Below the pieces are notes generated by a model, which ran no database searches, was not told the origin of the DNA, and was given only the letters and a program-made list of their open reading frames with translations. Source: Enterobacter ludwigii (GTDB lineage: Bacteria; Pseudomonadota; Gammaproteobacteria; Enterobacterales; Enterobacteriaceae). From it: a stretch of DNA of 64,000 bases. The stretch is taken from assembly GCA_023023105.1 (NCBI GenBank), contig CP083824.1:1488001-1552000 (forward strand). Direction: 5' to 3'. How positions within the stretch are numbered: the first letter of the stretch is position 1; every line of letters starts with the position of its first letter. Shown here piece by piece: positions 41,505-52,952 of this stretch. A program made the position numbers and the translations under genes.

Positions 41505-42188
41505 ATGACGGCAGTTGCCCCGGTAATCACCATTGATGGGCCGAGTGGTGCAGGGAAAGGTACTCTGTGCAAAGCGATGGCGGAAGCATTGCAATGGCAT
41601 CTTTTAGATTCGGGAGCAATCTATCGCGTGCTGGCTCTGGCAGCGCTGCATCACCATGTGGATGTTGCGTCTGAAGAAGCGCTGGTACCGCTGGCTGCGC
41701 ATCTTGATGTACGTTTTATTTCGACCGATGGCAACCTGGAAGTCATCCTGGAAGGGGAAGACGTAAGTGGCGAAATTCGTACTCAGGAAGTCGCGAATGC
41801 GGCCTCTCAGGTTGCAGCATTTCCGCGCGTTCGCGAGGCGTTGTTGCGCCGTCAGCGCGCTTTCCGTGAAGCCCCGGGTCTGATCGCCGACGGACGCGAT
41901 ATGGGAACCGTGGTATTCCCTGATGCACCCGTGAAAATTTTCCTTGACGCCTCTTCTGAAGAACGCGCTCAACGCCGCATGCTTCAGTTGCAGGAGAAGG
42001 GGTTTAGTGTTAACTTTGATCGCCTTTTATCCGAGATAAAAGAGCGTGATGACCGCGATCGTAACCGCGCCGTCGCCCCACTTGTTCCTGCAGAAGATGC
42101 ATTAGTTCTGGATTCAACCAGTTTAACTATTGAGCAAGTGATTGAAAAAGCGCTACAATATGCGCGCCAAAAACTGGCACTCGCGTAA
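41505..42188 (+). CDS. cmk: Cytidylate kinase
   Basis: 227 residues from ATG 41505 with AAGGAG eight bases upstream; the 29 in-frame codons before it are leader. Walker [10 protein letters not shown] at 12-20, CMP-specific insert and the lid with RDDRDRNR. Phosphorylates CMP and dCMP. Likely co-transcribed with rpsA, 111 bases downstream. Confidence 0.98.
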   Translation: MTAVAPVITIDGPSGAGKGTLCKAMAEALQWHLLDSGAIYRVLALAALHHHVDVASEEALVPLAAHLDVRFISTDGNLEVILEGEDVSGEIRTQEVANAASQVAAFPRVREALLRRQRAFREAPGLIADGRDMGTVVFPDAPVKIFLDASSEERAQRRMLQLQEKGFSVNFDRLLSEIKERDDRDRNRAVAPLVPAEDALVLDSTSLTIEQVIEKALQYARQKLALA

Positions 42189-42299
42189 TCGCGACCGATT
42201 TAGCAGTACCCCCGCTGCAATGGATTGACGGCGGGTATGTGAAACAACCCCATCCGGCACGGAGCCAGGTGGACGTTAATATTAACCTGAAGATTAAAC

Positions 42300-43973
42300 A
42301 TGACTGAATCTTTTGCTCAACTGTTTGAAGAATCCTTAAAAGAAATCGAAACCCGTCCGGGTTCCATCGTTCGCGGTGTTGTTGTTGCTATCGACAAAGA
42401 CGTAGTACTGGTTGACGCCGGTCTGAAATCTGAGTCCGCCATTCCGGCAGAGCAGTTCAAAAACGCCCAGGGCGAGCTGGAAATCCAGGTTGGTGACGAA
42501 GTTGACGTTGCTCTGGACGCAGTAGAAGACGGCTTCGGTGAAACCCTGCTCTCTCGTGAGAAAGCTAAACGTCACGAAGCATGGATCACGCTGGAAAAAG
42601 CTTACGAAGAAGCTGAAACTGTGGTCGGTGTTATCAACGGCAAAGTTAAAGGCGGCTTCACTGTTGAGCTGAATGGTATTCGTGCGTTCCTGCCAGGTTC
42701 TCTGGTAGACGTTCGTCCAGTCCGTGACACCCTGCACCTGGAAGGCAAAGAGCTTGAGTTCAAAGTAATCAAGCTGGACCAGAAGCGTAACAACGTTGTT
42801 GTTTCCCGTCGTGCTGTTATCGAGTCCGAAAACAGCGCAGAACGCGATCAGCTGCTGGAAAACCTGCAGGAAGGCATGGAAGTCAAAGGTATCGTTAAGA
42901 ACCTCACTGACTACGGCGCATTCGTTGACCTGGGCGGCGTTGATGGCCTGCTGCACATCACCGACATGGCGTGGAAACGCGTTAAGCACCCAAGCGAAAT
43001 CGTGAACGTGGGCGACGAAATCACTGTTAAAGTGCTGAAGTTCGACCGCGAGCGTACTCGTGTATCCCTCGGCCTGAAACAGCTGGGCGAAGATCCATGG
43101 GTAGCTATCGCTAAGCGTTACCCAGAAGGTACTAAACTGACTGGTCGTGTTACTAACCTGACTGACTACGGCTGCTTCGTTGAAATCGAAGAAGGCGTTG
43201 AAGGTCTGGTGCACGTTTCCGAAATGGACTGGACCAACAAAAACATCCACCCATCCAAAGTTGTTAACGTTGGTGATGTAGTGGAAGTGATGGTTCTGGA
43301 TATCGACGAAGAACGTCGTCGTATCTCCCTGGGCCTGAAACAGTGCAAAAACAACCCATGGCAGCAGTTCGCGGAAACCCACAACAAGGGTGACCGTGTT
43401 GAAGGTAAAATCAAGTCTATCACTGACTTCGGTATCTTCATCGGCCTGGACGGCGGCATCGATGGCCTGGTTCACCTGTCTGACATCTCCTGGAACGTTG
43501 CAGGCGAAGAAGCAGTTCGTGAATACAAAAAAGGCGACGAAATCGCTGCAGTTGTTCTGCAGGTTGACGCAGAGCGTGAGCGTATCTCCCTGGGCGTTAA
43601 ACAGCTCGCAGAAGATCCGTTCAACAACTGGGTTGCACTGAACAAGAAAGGCGCAATCGTAAACGGTAAAGTGACTGCAGTTGACGCTAAAGGCGCAACC
43701 GTAGAACTGGCTGACGGCGTTGAAGGTTACCTGCGCGCTTCTGAAGCTTCCCGTGACCGCGTTGAAGATGCCACTCTGGTTCTGAACGTAGGCGACGACG
43801 TTGAAGCTAAGTTCACCGGTGTTGACCGTAAGAACCGTGCAATCAGCCTGTCTGTTCGTGCTAAAGACGAAGCTGATGAGAAAGATGCAATCGCAACTGT
43901 TAACAAACAGGAAGATGCAAACTTCTCTAACAACGCAATGGCTGAAGCTTTCAAAGCAGCTAAAGGCGAGTAA
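42300..43973 (+). CDS. rpsA: 30S ribosomal protein S1
   Basis: 557 residues with six S1/OB-fold repeats, each around 85 residues; the middle ones carry GFVxxL-type motifs such as [18 protein letters not shown] and [19 protein letters not shown]. It brings mRNA to the 30S subunit and regulates its own translation through the structured leader upstream. Codon usage is extremely biased, as expected for an abundant protein. Confidence 0.99.
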   Translation: MTESFAQLFEESLKEIETRPGSIVRGVVVAIDKDVVLVDAGLKSESAIPAEQFKNAQGELEIQVGDEVDVALDAVEDGFGETLLSREKAKRHEAWITLEKAYEEAETVVGVINGKVKGGFTVELNGIRAFLPGSLVDVRPVRDTLHLEGKELEFKVIKLDQKRNNVVVSRRAVIESENSAERDQLLENLQEGMEVKGIVKNLTDYGAFVDLGGVDGLLHITDMAWKRVKHPSEIVNVGDEITVKVLKFDRERTRVSLGLKQLGEDPWVAIAKRYPEGTKLTGRVTNLTDYGCFVEIEEGVEGLVHVSEMDWTNKNIHPSKVVNVGDVVEVMVLDIDEERRRISLGLKQCKNNPWQQFAETHNKGDRVEGKIKSITDFGIFIGLDGGIDGLVHLSDISWNVAGEEAVREYKKGDEIAAVVLQVDAERERISLGVKQLAEDPFNNWVALNKKGAIVNGKVTAVDAKGATVELADGVEGYLRASEASRDRVEDATLVLNVGDDVEAKFTGVDRKNRAISLSVRAKDEADEKDAIATVNKQEDANFSNNAMAEAFKAAKGE

Positions 43974-44073
43974 TATCAAGTTCTCAGCATCATTTGAGCT
44001 GTAACGCATTTACAGCGTGAAGGATGAGGAGCAAACTTGACAGATTGCAGGATTCGTCCTGTAATCAATAACA

Positions 44074-44095
44074 AAGGGCGGCTACGGCCGCCCTT
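44074..44095 (+). terminator. rpsA terminator-like hairpin
   Basis: AAGGGCGGC, TACG, GCCGCCCTT followed by TGTTTA, 48 bases before ihfB; some read-through to ihfB is plausible. Confidence 0.7.
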
Positions 44096-44143
44096 GTTTA
44101 ATGAGCTGTTCAGCTAATTGGTTTGAAAGGAACCGGAGGAATC

Positions 44144-44431
44144 ATGACCAAGTCAGAATTGATTGAAAGACTTGCCAGTCAGCAACCGCATATCCCTGCC
44201 AAGGCAGTGGAAGATGCCGTAAAAGAGATGCTGGAGCATATGGCCTCCACTCTTGCCCAGGGCGAGCGCATTGAAATCCGCGGTTTCGGTAGTTTTTCTC
44301 TGCACTATCGTGCTCCACGCACCGGGCGTAACCCGAAAACGGGTGATAAAGTCGAGCTGGAAGGTAAGTACGTTCCACACTTTAAGCCGGGTAAAGAACT
44401 GCGCGACCGCGCCAATATTTACGGTAACTGA
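44144..44431 (+). CDS. ihfB: Integration host factor beta subunit
   Basis: 95 residues, one more than E. coli (a terminal Asn). The intercalating Pro64 lies in GRNPKTG on the beta arm. With IhfA it bends DNA sharply at specific sites and acts in recombination, replication and transcription, including I-F spacer acquisition. ATG 44144 follows CCGGAGGAATC. Confidence 0.99.
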   Translation: MTKSELIERLASQQPHIPAKAVEDAVKEMLEHMASTLAQGERIEIRGFGSFSLHYRAPRTGRNPKTGDKVELEGKYVPHFKPGKELRDRANIYGN

Positions 44432-44463
44432 GTTTAGCCATCGGGTTAAACTGGGTTCGAAAG

Positions 44464-44487
44464 AAAGCACCTGCGGGTGCTTTTTTT
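44464..44487 (+). terminator. ihfB terminator
   Basis: AAAGCACC, TGC, GGGTGC followed by seven T residues. Confidence 0.92.
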
Positions 44488-44646
44488 GTCTTTATCGTTT
44501 CAATTCTGAAGAAACCGCGCATTTTTCATTTCGCTTTCTGCAAACCAATAAAATCAATACAGCGCTTGCTGTAAAACGCATTTTTCTCAACTGACGGCTC
44601 ACCCTGCCTGCCTGCATACTGCCTTTCCTGAGACAGGGAGGTAGTC

Positions 44647-46911
44647 ATGAGAATTCCCGCTATTAGCGTCTGTGCCATTCTGGCGATAACTCCGTTACTC
44701 TGGTTACCTGAACTGCCACCACGCTATTTCGTGTGGATAATGATTGTTGGCGGAATAGGGCTGGCCGCGCAGCGGCGCGTACGACTGAAATATGTGGGGA
44801 TCGGTTTATTATTTTGCGTATGGGGAATTCTTTCCGCTCAAGAGAGCGTCTGGCCAATGCAACATTTAACGTCAGATGCTGTACATGCTGAGGTAGAGAT
44901 CACCGCCACTGATGGTTCAACAATGCATCAGGGAAAGATTATCAGCGTCGATGGCCAACGCGGGTGGACATCGGCTGGCGTAACATTGTATGGCAATGCA
45001 CTGCCGCAAAAGGTTTGTGCCGGCCAGCGCTGGGCCATGACGCTCAGACTTAGGCCTGTACATGGAGAATTAAATGACGGGGGCTACGATCTTCAGCGAA
45101 GCTCGTTTGCCCAACATCAAACACTGAGTGGGCGCTTCACCCATGCGGAACTCGTCGATGGACGCTGTAGCCTGCGTGCTCAATACCTGATGTCACTGCA
45201 AAACCGGCTTTCTTCTTATCAATGGGGGGCTGTTATCCTTGGATTGGGGATGGGAGAACGTCTGGACGTACCCCAGGAAATAAAAGACCTGATGCGGGAA
45301 ACCGGCACACTCCATCTGATGGCAATTTCAGGACTGCATATCGCGATGGCAGCATCCATCGCCTGGCTACTCGCACGTGGGTTCCAGTTTTTATTACCCT
45401 GCCACTGGATCCGCTGGCAGATGCCTCTGCTGGCTGGGGTGGTTTTTGCTGCCTTCTATGCCTGGCTTACTGGTCTGCAACCCCCGGCATTGCGAACGGT
45501 TACCGCCATTACTATGCTGGCGGCGTTGCGGATCGCCGCCCGTCAATGGTCCCCCTGGGAGATCTGGTTTTGCTGTGTTGCGGCAATCCTGCTAATCGAT
45601 CCATTAGCTGTGCTTTCACAGAGTCTGCTTTTGTCAGCCTTTGCGGTTACCGCACTGATTTTCTGGTTTCAGTGGTTGCCTCTTCCTCACGGACACAGGG
45701 CTCACTGGATGCGGCCACTACTGAATCTGCTTTATCTTCAGATAGGAATGCTGCTGTTGCTCATGCCTTTGCAGGTCCTGATTTTCCATGGCTTCAGCAT
45801 CTCTTCCCTGGTTGCGAATCTCTTTGCCGTTCCCCTGGTGACATTGGTCTCTGTCCCGCTGATCCTGCTCGGTATGCTGCTTCATCTGCTTCCACTGACG
45901 GCCCTGGAAAGTACCATCTGGTTTGCAGCCGAAAAGTCTCTGGCGGTATTGTTCTGGCTGCTGATGCGCCTGCCTTATGGCTGGCAAAATGTGGATCAAC
46001 GCTGGCAGTTCCTCACATTACTCCCCTGGCTTATCATTGTTGGCTGGCGGTTTCGTGCCTGGAACAGTGTTCCTGCCGTTTGCCTGGCTGGAAGTGTCAT
46101 ACTCACATTTCCCCTCTGGCGAACGGCAAAAAGCGATAGCTGGACGTTACATATGCTGGATGTGGGGCAGGGCCTGGCAATGGTTATTGAAAGACAGGGA
46201 AAAGCGATTCTCTATGATACCGGGCTCGCCTGGCCAGGTGGCGATAGTGCGCAGCGGTTAATTATTCCGTGGCTCCGCTGGCATCACCTGCGACCAGAAG
46301 GCGTAATTCTCAGTCACGAGCATCTTGACCATGCGGGAGGGCTGATATCGCTGCAAAAAACATGGCCTGATTTGTGGATAAGAAGTCCATTACGCCGGGC
46401 GGGACATCATCCCTGTTTTCGTGGGCAGAGATGGATTTGGCAGGGGTTGACCTTCGCCGTCCATTGGCCACCTGAAAATTATCCTGCTCAAGGAAACAAC
46501 CACTCCTGTGTGGTAAAAATTGACGACGGCGAGCAGAGTGTTCTGCTGACAGGGGACATTGAAGCGCAAGCGGAACAGGCAATGCTCAGCCATTACTGGC
46601 GTAATGTGACGTCTACACTCATACAGGTACCTCATCATGGCAGTAAGACGTCTTCTTCATTGCCACTGGTTCAACGGGTAGAAGGGCAAATTGCCCTGGA
46701 TTCGGCGGCACGCTATAACGCATGGCGATTTCCGTCGGCGAAAGTGGTTCGACGTTATCGAAAAGAGGGATATATCTGGCACGATACCCCCCATTCTGGA
46801 CAAATATCGGTGACATTTTCGCAACATCGCTGGCAAATCCTGCGCTTGCGAGAGCAATTTTTACCACGTTGGTATCATCAGTGGTTTGGCGCGCCCGTAG
46901 ATAACGGGTAG
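44647..46911 (+). CDS. ycaI: YcaI, ComEC/Rec2-family DNA-uptake protein
   Basis: 754 residues, the E. coli length, unbroken. N-terminal helices and OB-like DUF4131 region, a competence domain with about seven membrane helices (LMAISGLHIAMAASIAWLL), and a C-terminal metallo-beta-lactamase-like domain with SHEHLDHAGG near 556 and later PHHGSKTSSS. ComEC forms the inner-membrane channel for transforming single-stranded DNA; in enteric bacteria natural competence is not normally seen. Lies 36 bases before msbA. Confidence 0.95.
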   Translation: MRIPAISVCAILAITPLLWLPELPPRYFVWIMIVGGIGLAAQRRVRLKYVGIGLLFCVWGILSAQESVWPMQHLTSDAVHAEVEITATDGSTMHQGKIISVDGQRGWTSAGVTLYGNALPQKVCAGQRWAMTLRLRPVHGELNDGGYDLQRSSFAQHQTLSGRFTHAELVDGRCSLRAQYLMSLQNRLSSYQWGAVILGLGMGERLDVPQEIKDLMRETGTLHLMAISGLHIAMAASIAWLLARGFQFLLPCHWIRWQMPLLAGVVFAAFYAWLTGLQPPALRTVTAITMLAALRIAARQWSPWEIWFCCVAAILLIDPLAVLSQSLLLSAFAVTALIFWFQWLPLPHGHRAHWMRPLLNLLYLQIGMLLLLMPLQVLIFHGFSISSLVANLFAVPLVTLVSVPLILLGMLLHLLPLTALESTIWFAAEKSLAVLFWLLMRLPYGWQNVDQRWQFLTLLPWLIIVGWRFRAWNSVPAVCLAGSVILTFPLWRTAKSDSWTLHMLDVGQGLAMVIERQGKAILYDTGLAWPGGDSAQRLIIPWLRWHHLRPEGVILSHEHLDHAGGLISLQKTWPDLWIRSPLRRAGHHPCFRGQRWIWQGLTFAVHWPPENYPAQGNNHSCVVKIDDGEQSVLLTGDIEAQAEQAMLSHYWRNVTSTLIQVPHHGSKTSSSLPLVQRVEGQIALDSAARYNAWRFPSAKVVRRYRKEGYIWHDTPHSGQISVTFSQHRWQILRLREQFLPRWYHQWFGAPVDNG

Positions 46912-46947
46912 AATATGCGGCTATTTCAACAAATGCTGGTTTTTTGA

Positions 46948-48696
46948 ATGCATAACGACAAAGATCTCTCCACGTGGCAAACCTTCCGCCGACTCTGGCC
47001 GATGATTGCGCCCTTTAAACCAGGCTTGATCGTGGCGGGTGTAGCGTTAATCCTCAACGCAGCCAGCGATACTTTTATGCTATCGCTTCTCAAACCGTTA
47101 CTGGACGACGGTTTTGGTAAAACGGATCGCTCAGTGTTGCTATGGATGCCTCTGGTGGTTATCGGACTGATGATCTTACGCGGCATCACCAGCTATATCT
47201 CCAGCTACTGTATTTCCTGGGTATCGGGAAAAGTGGTTATGACTATGCGTCGCCGCCTGTTCAGTCACATGATGGGCATGCCGGTCTCGTTCTTTGACAA
47301 GCAGTCGACCGGGACGCTGCTGTCCCGCATTACCTACGACTCAGAACAGGTTGCTTCCTCGTCATCAAGTGCACTGATTACCGTTGTGCGTGAGGGCGCG
47401 TCGATTATCGGCCTGTTCGCGATGATGTTCTATTACAGCTGGCAGCTGTCGATCATCCTTATCGTTCTGGCACCGGTGGTTTCTATTGCGATTCGCGTCG
47501 TCTCAAAACGTTTCCGCAATATCAGTAAGAATATGCAGAACACCATGGGGCAGGTGACGACCAGTGCAGAACAGATGCTGAAAGGACATAAAGAGGTGTT
47601 GATTTTCGGCGGTCAGGAAGTCGAAACCCACCGCTTTGACAAAGTCAGCAACAAAATGCGCCTGCAGGGGATGAAAATGGTTTCGGCCTCTTCAATCTCT
47701 GACCCTGTTATTCAGCTGATTGCCTCTCTGGCACTGGCATTCGTCCTGTATGCGGCAAGTTTCCCTAGCGTGATGGAGACGCTGACGGCGGGTACTATCA
47801 CCGTGGTCTTCTCCTCGATGATTGCTCTGATGCGTCCACTGAAATCGCTGACAAACGTCAATGCCCAGTTCCAGCGTGGGATGGCTGCTTGTCAGACTCT
47901 CTTCAGCATTCTGGATTCCGAGCAGGAGAAAGATGAAGGTACACGCGTGATTGAGCGCGCCCGTGGCGATGTCGAATTCCGCAATGTCACTTTCGCCTAT
48001 CCTGGCCGTGAAACTCCGGCCCTGCGCAACATCAACCTGACCATTCCGGCGGGGAAAACCGTTGCACTGGTTGGTCGTTCCGGTTCAGGTAAATCGACCA
48101 TTGCCAGCCTGATCACCCGTTTCTACGATATTAACGAAGGTGAGATTCTGTTGGATGGCCATGACCTGCGAGAGTACACCCTGCAGTCGCTGCGTAACCA
48201 GGTTGCGCTGGTCTCACAGAACGTGCATCTGTTCAACGATACTGTTGCAAACAACATTGCTTATGCACGCACTGATGAATACAGCCGCGAGCAGATTGAA
48301 AACGCCGCGCGTATGGCGTACGCAATGGACTTTATCAACAAGATGGATAACGGACTGGATACCATAATCGGTGAGAACGGGGTGCTACTCTCCGGTGGGC
48401 AGCGTCAACGTATCGCCATTGCGCGTGCGCTGCTGCGCGATAGCCCAATTCTGATCCTTGATGAAGCGACCTCGGCGCTGGATACGGAATCGGAACGCGC
48501 GATTCAGTCAGCCCTGGATGAACTGCAAAAGAACCGTACATCGCTGGTGATTGCACACCGTCTGTCGACTATCGAGCAGGCTGATGAAATCGTGGTGGTT
48601 GAAGATGGCGTCATTGTTGAACGCGGAAGCCATACTGATTTGCTGGAGCACCGTGGTGTTTACGCCCAGCTTCATAAGATGCAGTTTGGCGCATGA
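46948..48696 (+). CDS. msbA: MsbA, lipid A / LPS flippase
   Basis: 582 residues. Six transmembrane helices, Walker [10 protein letters not shown] near 377, signature LSGGQRQR, Walker [13 protein letters not shown]. It flips core-lipid A across the inner membrane as a homodimer. The stop overlaps the lpxK start by four bases (ATGA). Confidence 0.99.
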   Translation: MHNDKDLSTWQTFRRLWPMIAPFKPGLIVAGVALILNAASDTFMLSLLKPLLDDGFGKTDRSVLLWMPLVVIGLMILRGITSYISSYCISWVSGKVVMTMRRRLFSHMMGMPVSFFDKQSTGTLLSRITYDSEQVASSSSSALITVVREGASIIGLFAMMFYYSWQLSIILIVLAPVVSIAIRVVSKRFRNISKNMQNTMGQVTTSAEQMLKGHKEVLIFGGQEVETHRFDKVSNKMRLQGMKMVSASSISDPVIQLIASLALAFVLYAASFPSVMETLTAGTITVVFSSMIALMRPLKSLTNVNAQFQRGMAACQTLFSILDSEQEKDEGTRVIERARGDVEFRNVTFAYPGRETPALRNINLTIPAGKTVALVGRSGSGKSTIASLITRFYDINEGEILLDGHDLREYTLQSLRNQVALVSQNVHLFNDTVANNIAYARTDEYSREQIENAARMAYAMDFINKMDNGLDTIIGENGVLLSGGQRQRIAIARALLRDSPILILDEATSALDTESERAIQSALDELQKNRTSLVIAHRLSTIEQADEIVVVEDGVIVERGSHTDLLEHRGVYAQLHKMQFGA

Positions 48697-49670
48697 TTGC
48701 ACGCATCTGGTCCGGTGAATCGCCGCTGTGGCTACTGCTTCTGCCGTTCTCCTGGCTTTATGGCCTGGTGAGCGGTGTCATTCGTCTTCTTTATCGTCTG
48801 GGGCTCAAACGCGCATGGCGCGCGCCGGTTCCGGTAGTGGTTGTCGGTAACCTCACCGCGGGTGGCAACGGTAAAACACCGGTCGTTATCTGGCTGGTGG
48901 AACAGTTGCAAAAACGCGGTATACGCCCCGGCGTAGTGTCGCGCGGGTATGGCGGCAAGGCAACGCATTACCCACTGCTGCTGACGGATGAAACATCGAC
49001 TGCTGAAGCGGGTGATGAACCGGTTTTAATTTACCAGCGTACCGGCACTCCGGTTGCGGTTTCTCCTGTGCGCAGCGACGCCGTACAGGCACTGCTTGCA
49101 GAACATGCGGTACAAATCATCATCACTGATGATGGTATGCAGCATTATGCTCTGGCGCGTGACAAAGAGATTGTGGTTATTGATGGCGTTCGTCGTTTTG
49201 GCAATGGCTGGTGGCTGCCGGCCGGGCCGATGCGCGAACGCGCTTCACGTCTGAAATCCGTAGATGCGGTCATTGTGAATGGTGGTGTGGCAAAAGCGGG
49301 TGAAATCCCTATGCATCTCCATCCTGGTCTGGCGGTGAATTTGCAGACCGGGGAACGCCGGGAAGTTGCACAACTTCCCGCCCTGGTGGCGATGGCCGGT
49401 ATTGGCCATCCTCCACGTTTCTTCACGACGCTGGAACAGTGTGGCGCACAGCTTGAAAAATGTGTGCCGCTGGCGGACCACCAGGCGCTGGTGGAAGAGC
49501 AGGTCGATGCCCTGACTATGCCGGGACAGACGCTGATCATGACCGAAAAAGATGCGGTGAAATGCCGTGCCTTTGCAAAAGAAAACTGGTGGTACCTGCC
49601 GGTTGACGCTGAACTCAGCGGCGAGCAGCCGGAACAATTACTCAAGGAACTGATCGCGTTGGTGAAGTGA
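48693..49670 (+). CDS. lpxK: Tetraacyldisaccharide 4'-kinase
   Basis: 325 residues (328 in E. coli). A hydrophobic N-terminal membrane helix and P-loop [12 protein letters not shown] at 52-63. Adds the 4'-phosphate to form lipid IVA. Translationally coupled to msbA, which later flips the finished product. Confidence 0.98.
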   Translation: MIARIWSGESPLWLLLLPFSWLYGLVSGVIRLLYRLGLKRAWRAPVPVVVVGNLTAGGNGKTPVVIWLVEQLQKRGIRPGVVSRGYGGKATHYPLLLTDETSTAEAGDEPVLIYQRTGTPVAVSPVRSDAVQALLAEHAVQIIITDDGMQHYALARDKEIVVIDGVRRFGNGWWLPAGPMRERASRLKSVDAVIVNGGVAKAGEIPMHLHPGLAVNLQTGERREVAQLPALVAMAGIGHPPRFFTTLEQCGAQLEKCVPLADHQALVEEQVDALTMPGQTLIMTEKDAVKCRAFAKENWWYLPVDAELSGEQPEQLLKELIALVK

Positions 49671-49714
49671 AGGCTTACGCGGTTCTGGTGGCGCTTTGAC
49701 TGACAGGAAAACGC

Positions 49715-50944
49715 ATGTCTTTACCGCAACTCTCGCTTTCAGCCGCACGTAATTTGCACCTTGCTGCGCAGGGGTTACTCAAAAAACCCCGTCGCCGCGC
49801 GCAATCTGCCGATATCCTCTCTACCATCCAGCGCATGTCGCTACTTCAAATCGACACCATTAACATCGTGGCCCGTAGCCCTTATCTGGTGCTGTTTAGC
49901 CGTCTGGGGAATTATCCCTCGCAATGGCTGGATGAGGCTCTCAGCAAAGGGGAGTTAATGGAGTACTGGGCGCACGAAGCCTGTTTCCTGCCTCGCAGTG
50001 ATTTTGCCCTGGTTCGTCACCGGATGCTTGCTCCGGAGAAGATGGGCTGGAAGTACCGGCAAGAGTGGATGCTGGAACATGCAACTGAGATTGAGCAACT
50101 CATCCGCCACATTCAGGAAAACGGACCTGTACGTTCTGCCGATTTTGAGCATCCGCGAAAAGGTACGAGCGGCTGGTGGGAGTGGAAGCCGCACAAACGC
50201 CATCTTGAAGGACTGTTTACGTCAGGCCAGGTCATGGTGATTGAACGGCGTAATTTTCAGCGTGTATACGACCTGACCCATCGTGTGATGCCTCACTGGG
50301 ACGATGAGCGTGACTTATTGACTCAGGAAGCGGCTGAGGATGTCATGCTGGAAAACAGTGCCCGCAGTCTGGGTATTTTCCGCCCACAGTGGCTGGCAGA
50401 TTATTACCGCCTGCGCCAGCCCGCGCTGAAACCATTGCTGGAAATATGGCAGCGCGAACAGCGAGTCGTTCCAGTCACAGTGGAAACACTGGGAGAAATG
50501 TGGCTGCATTCGGAGCTACTTCCGCTTCTGCCTCAGGCTCAGGAAGGAAAACTTCAGGCAACACATAGCGCGGTGCTGTCTCCTTTCGATCCGGTGGTTT
50601 GGGACAGAAAAAGAGCCGAGCAACTGTTCGGTTTTACTTACCGACTGGAGTGCTACACTCCAGCCCCGAAGCGCCAGTATGGTTACTTTGTTCTGCCTCT
50701 GCTGCACAAGGGGCAGCTTGTCGGGCGCATGGACGCCAAAATGCACCGTAAAACCGATACGCTTGAGGTCATCGCGCTCTATCTGGAAGAGGGGATCAGA
50801 GTGTCAGCGAGTCTGGAAAAAGGGTTAGCGTCCGCTATAAGCGATTTTGCTCGCTGGCAGGGGGCCAGCAACGTGACGCTGGGGCGGGTACCTGACGGAC
50901 TGTTTACAACCTGCCGAAGTGGCTGGGAAACAGGCACTCTCTGA
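49715..50944 (+). CDS. ycaQ: YcaQ, interstrand-crosslink DNA glycosylase
   Basis: 409 residues (410 in E. coli) of the HTH_42 superfamily, built of tandem winged helices. The catalytic QxD motif is visible as LLQIDTINIV near 43-52. E. coli YcaQ unhooks nitrogen-mustard crosslinks and relates to Streptomyces AlkZ. Part of the same-strand run after lpxK, with no LPS role known. Confidence 0.95.
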   Translation: MSLPQLSLSAARNLHLAAQGLLKKPRRRAQSADILSTIQRMSLLQIDTINIVARSPYLVLFSRLGNYPSQWLDEALSKGELMEYWAHEACFLPRSDFALVRHRMLAPEKMGWKYRQEWMLEHATEIEQLIRHIQENGPVRSADFEHPRKGTSGWWEWKPHKRHLEGLFTSGQVMVIERRNFQRVYDLTHRVMPHWDDERDLLTQEAAEDVMLENSARSLGIFRPQWLADYYRLRQPALKPLLEIWQREQRVVPVTVETLGEMWLHSELLPLLPQAQEGKLQATHSAVLSPFDPVVWDRKRAEQLFGFTYRLECYTPAPKRQYGYFVLPLLHKGQLVGRMDAKMHRKTDTLEVIALYLEEGIRVSASLEKGLASAISDFARWQGASNVTLGRVPDGLFTTCRSGWETGTL

Positions 50945-50989
50945 AAAGGGAATGTGGTAAGCTTTAATGATTACCCATACGGAGGAACT

Positions 50990-51915
<926 letters not shown>

Positions 51916-51924
51916 TATTGCCTT

Positions 51925-51946
51925 CATCCCTCCTTTCGGGGGGATG
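51925..51946 (+). terminator. kdsB terminator-like hairpin
   Basis: CATCCCTCC pairs with GGGGGGATG (one G-T) around TTTC. The T-rich stretch comes 15 bases later, so efficiency is uncertain. Confidence 0.55.
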
Positions 51947-52058
51947 TTCTCTCCCTGCTATTTTTTCCCTTTCTTTTCCATAATTGATCTCTTCCGGGTG
52001 ACATCTTCATTCTGCGCGCTCATTATAAAAGCAGTAGTCTTGATGGGGGTAATCTCAT

Positions 52059-52952
52059 ATGGAACAGCTGCGTGCCGAACTTAGCCATCTGCTGGGCGAG
52101 AAGTTAAGCCGGGTTGAGTGCGTGAGTGAAAAGGCCGATACCGCGCTCTGGTCGTTATATGACAGTCAGGGTAACCCAATGCCACTGATGGCCAGAAGTT
52201 TTACCTCGCCCGGGGTTGCCAGGCAGCTTGCGTGGAAAATGTCGATGCTGGCACGGGAGGGGACCGTCCGTATGCCAACGGTGTACGGCGTGATGACCCA
52301 TGAGGAACATCCCGGCCCGGATGTATTGCTGATCGAGCGTTTGCGGGGCGTGCCTGTTGAAGCACCGGCGCGTACGCCGGAGCGCTGGGAACAGCTGAAG
52401 GACCAGATTGTCGAGGGACTGCTGGCCTGGCACCGTCAGGATAGCCGCGGTCTTGTCGGTCCGGTCGACAGCACCCAGGAAAACCTGTGGCCGCTGTGGT
52501 ATCGCCAGCGGGTTGAAGTGCTGTGGGGGACGCTTAACCAGTTCAATAACACCGGTTTAACGATGCAGGATAAACGTATTCTGTTTCGCACCCGCGAGTG
52601 CTTACCGGCGCTGTTTGAAGGCTTTAATGATAACTGCGTGCTGATCCACGGTAATTTTACCCTGCGCAGCATGCTGAAAGATTCCCGCAGCGATCAGCTT
52701 CTGGCGATGGTCGGGCCGGGGATCATGCTCTGGGCTCCGCGCGAATATGAGTTATTCAGGCTCAGCGACAGCGGGGCGGCGGAAGGTTTACTTTGGCACT
52801 ACCTTCAACGCGCGCCCGTTGCAGAAGCGTTTCTCTGGCGACGCTGGCTTTATCTGCTTTGGGACGAAGTCGCGCAATTGGTCAATACCGGGCGTTTTAA
52901 TCGCGCAAACTTCGATCTGGCGACAAAATCACTCTTGCCCTGGCTTGCCTGA
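52059..52952 (+). CDS. ycbJ: YcbJ, aminoglycoside-phosphotransferase-like protein
   Basis: 297 residues, as in E. coli. The fold resembles small-molecule phosphotransferases, but the catalytic-loop position reads LIHGNFTLRSML where active members have HGD, and no clear magnesium-binding Asp follows (MVGPGIMLWAPREYELF). It is therefore probably a degenerate or non-canonical kinase; function unknown. Its last 24 bases overlap the end of elyC on the other strand. Confidence 0.9.
   Translation: MEQLRAELSHLLGEKLSRVECVSEKADTALWSLYDSQGNPMPLMARSFTSPGVARQLAWKMSMLAREGTVRMPTVYGVMTHEEHPGPDVLLIERLRGVPVEAPARTPERWEQLKDQIVEGLLAWHRQDSRGLVGPVDSTQENLWPLWYRQRVEVLWGTLNQFNNTGLTMQDKRILFRTRECLPALFEGFNDNCVLIHGNFTLRSMLKDSRSDQLLAMVGPGIMLWAPREYELFRLSDSGAAEGLLWHYLQRAPVAEAFLWRRWLYLLWDEVAQLVNTGRFNRANFDLATKSLLPWLA

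Noticed and set aside
42336..44009. 557-codon open frame on the minus strand opposite rpsA
   Set aside because: Mirror of the biased S1 coding sequence. The equal length is a coincidence of shared frame limits; no ribosome site or recognisable protein.
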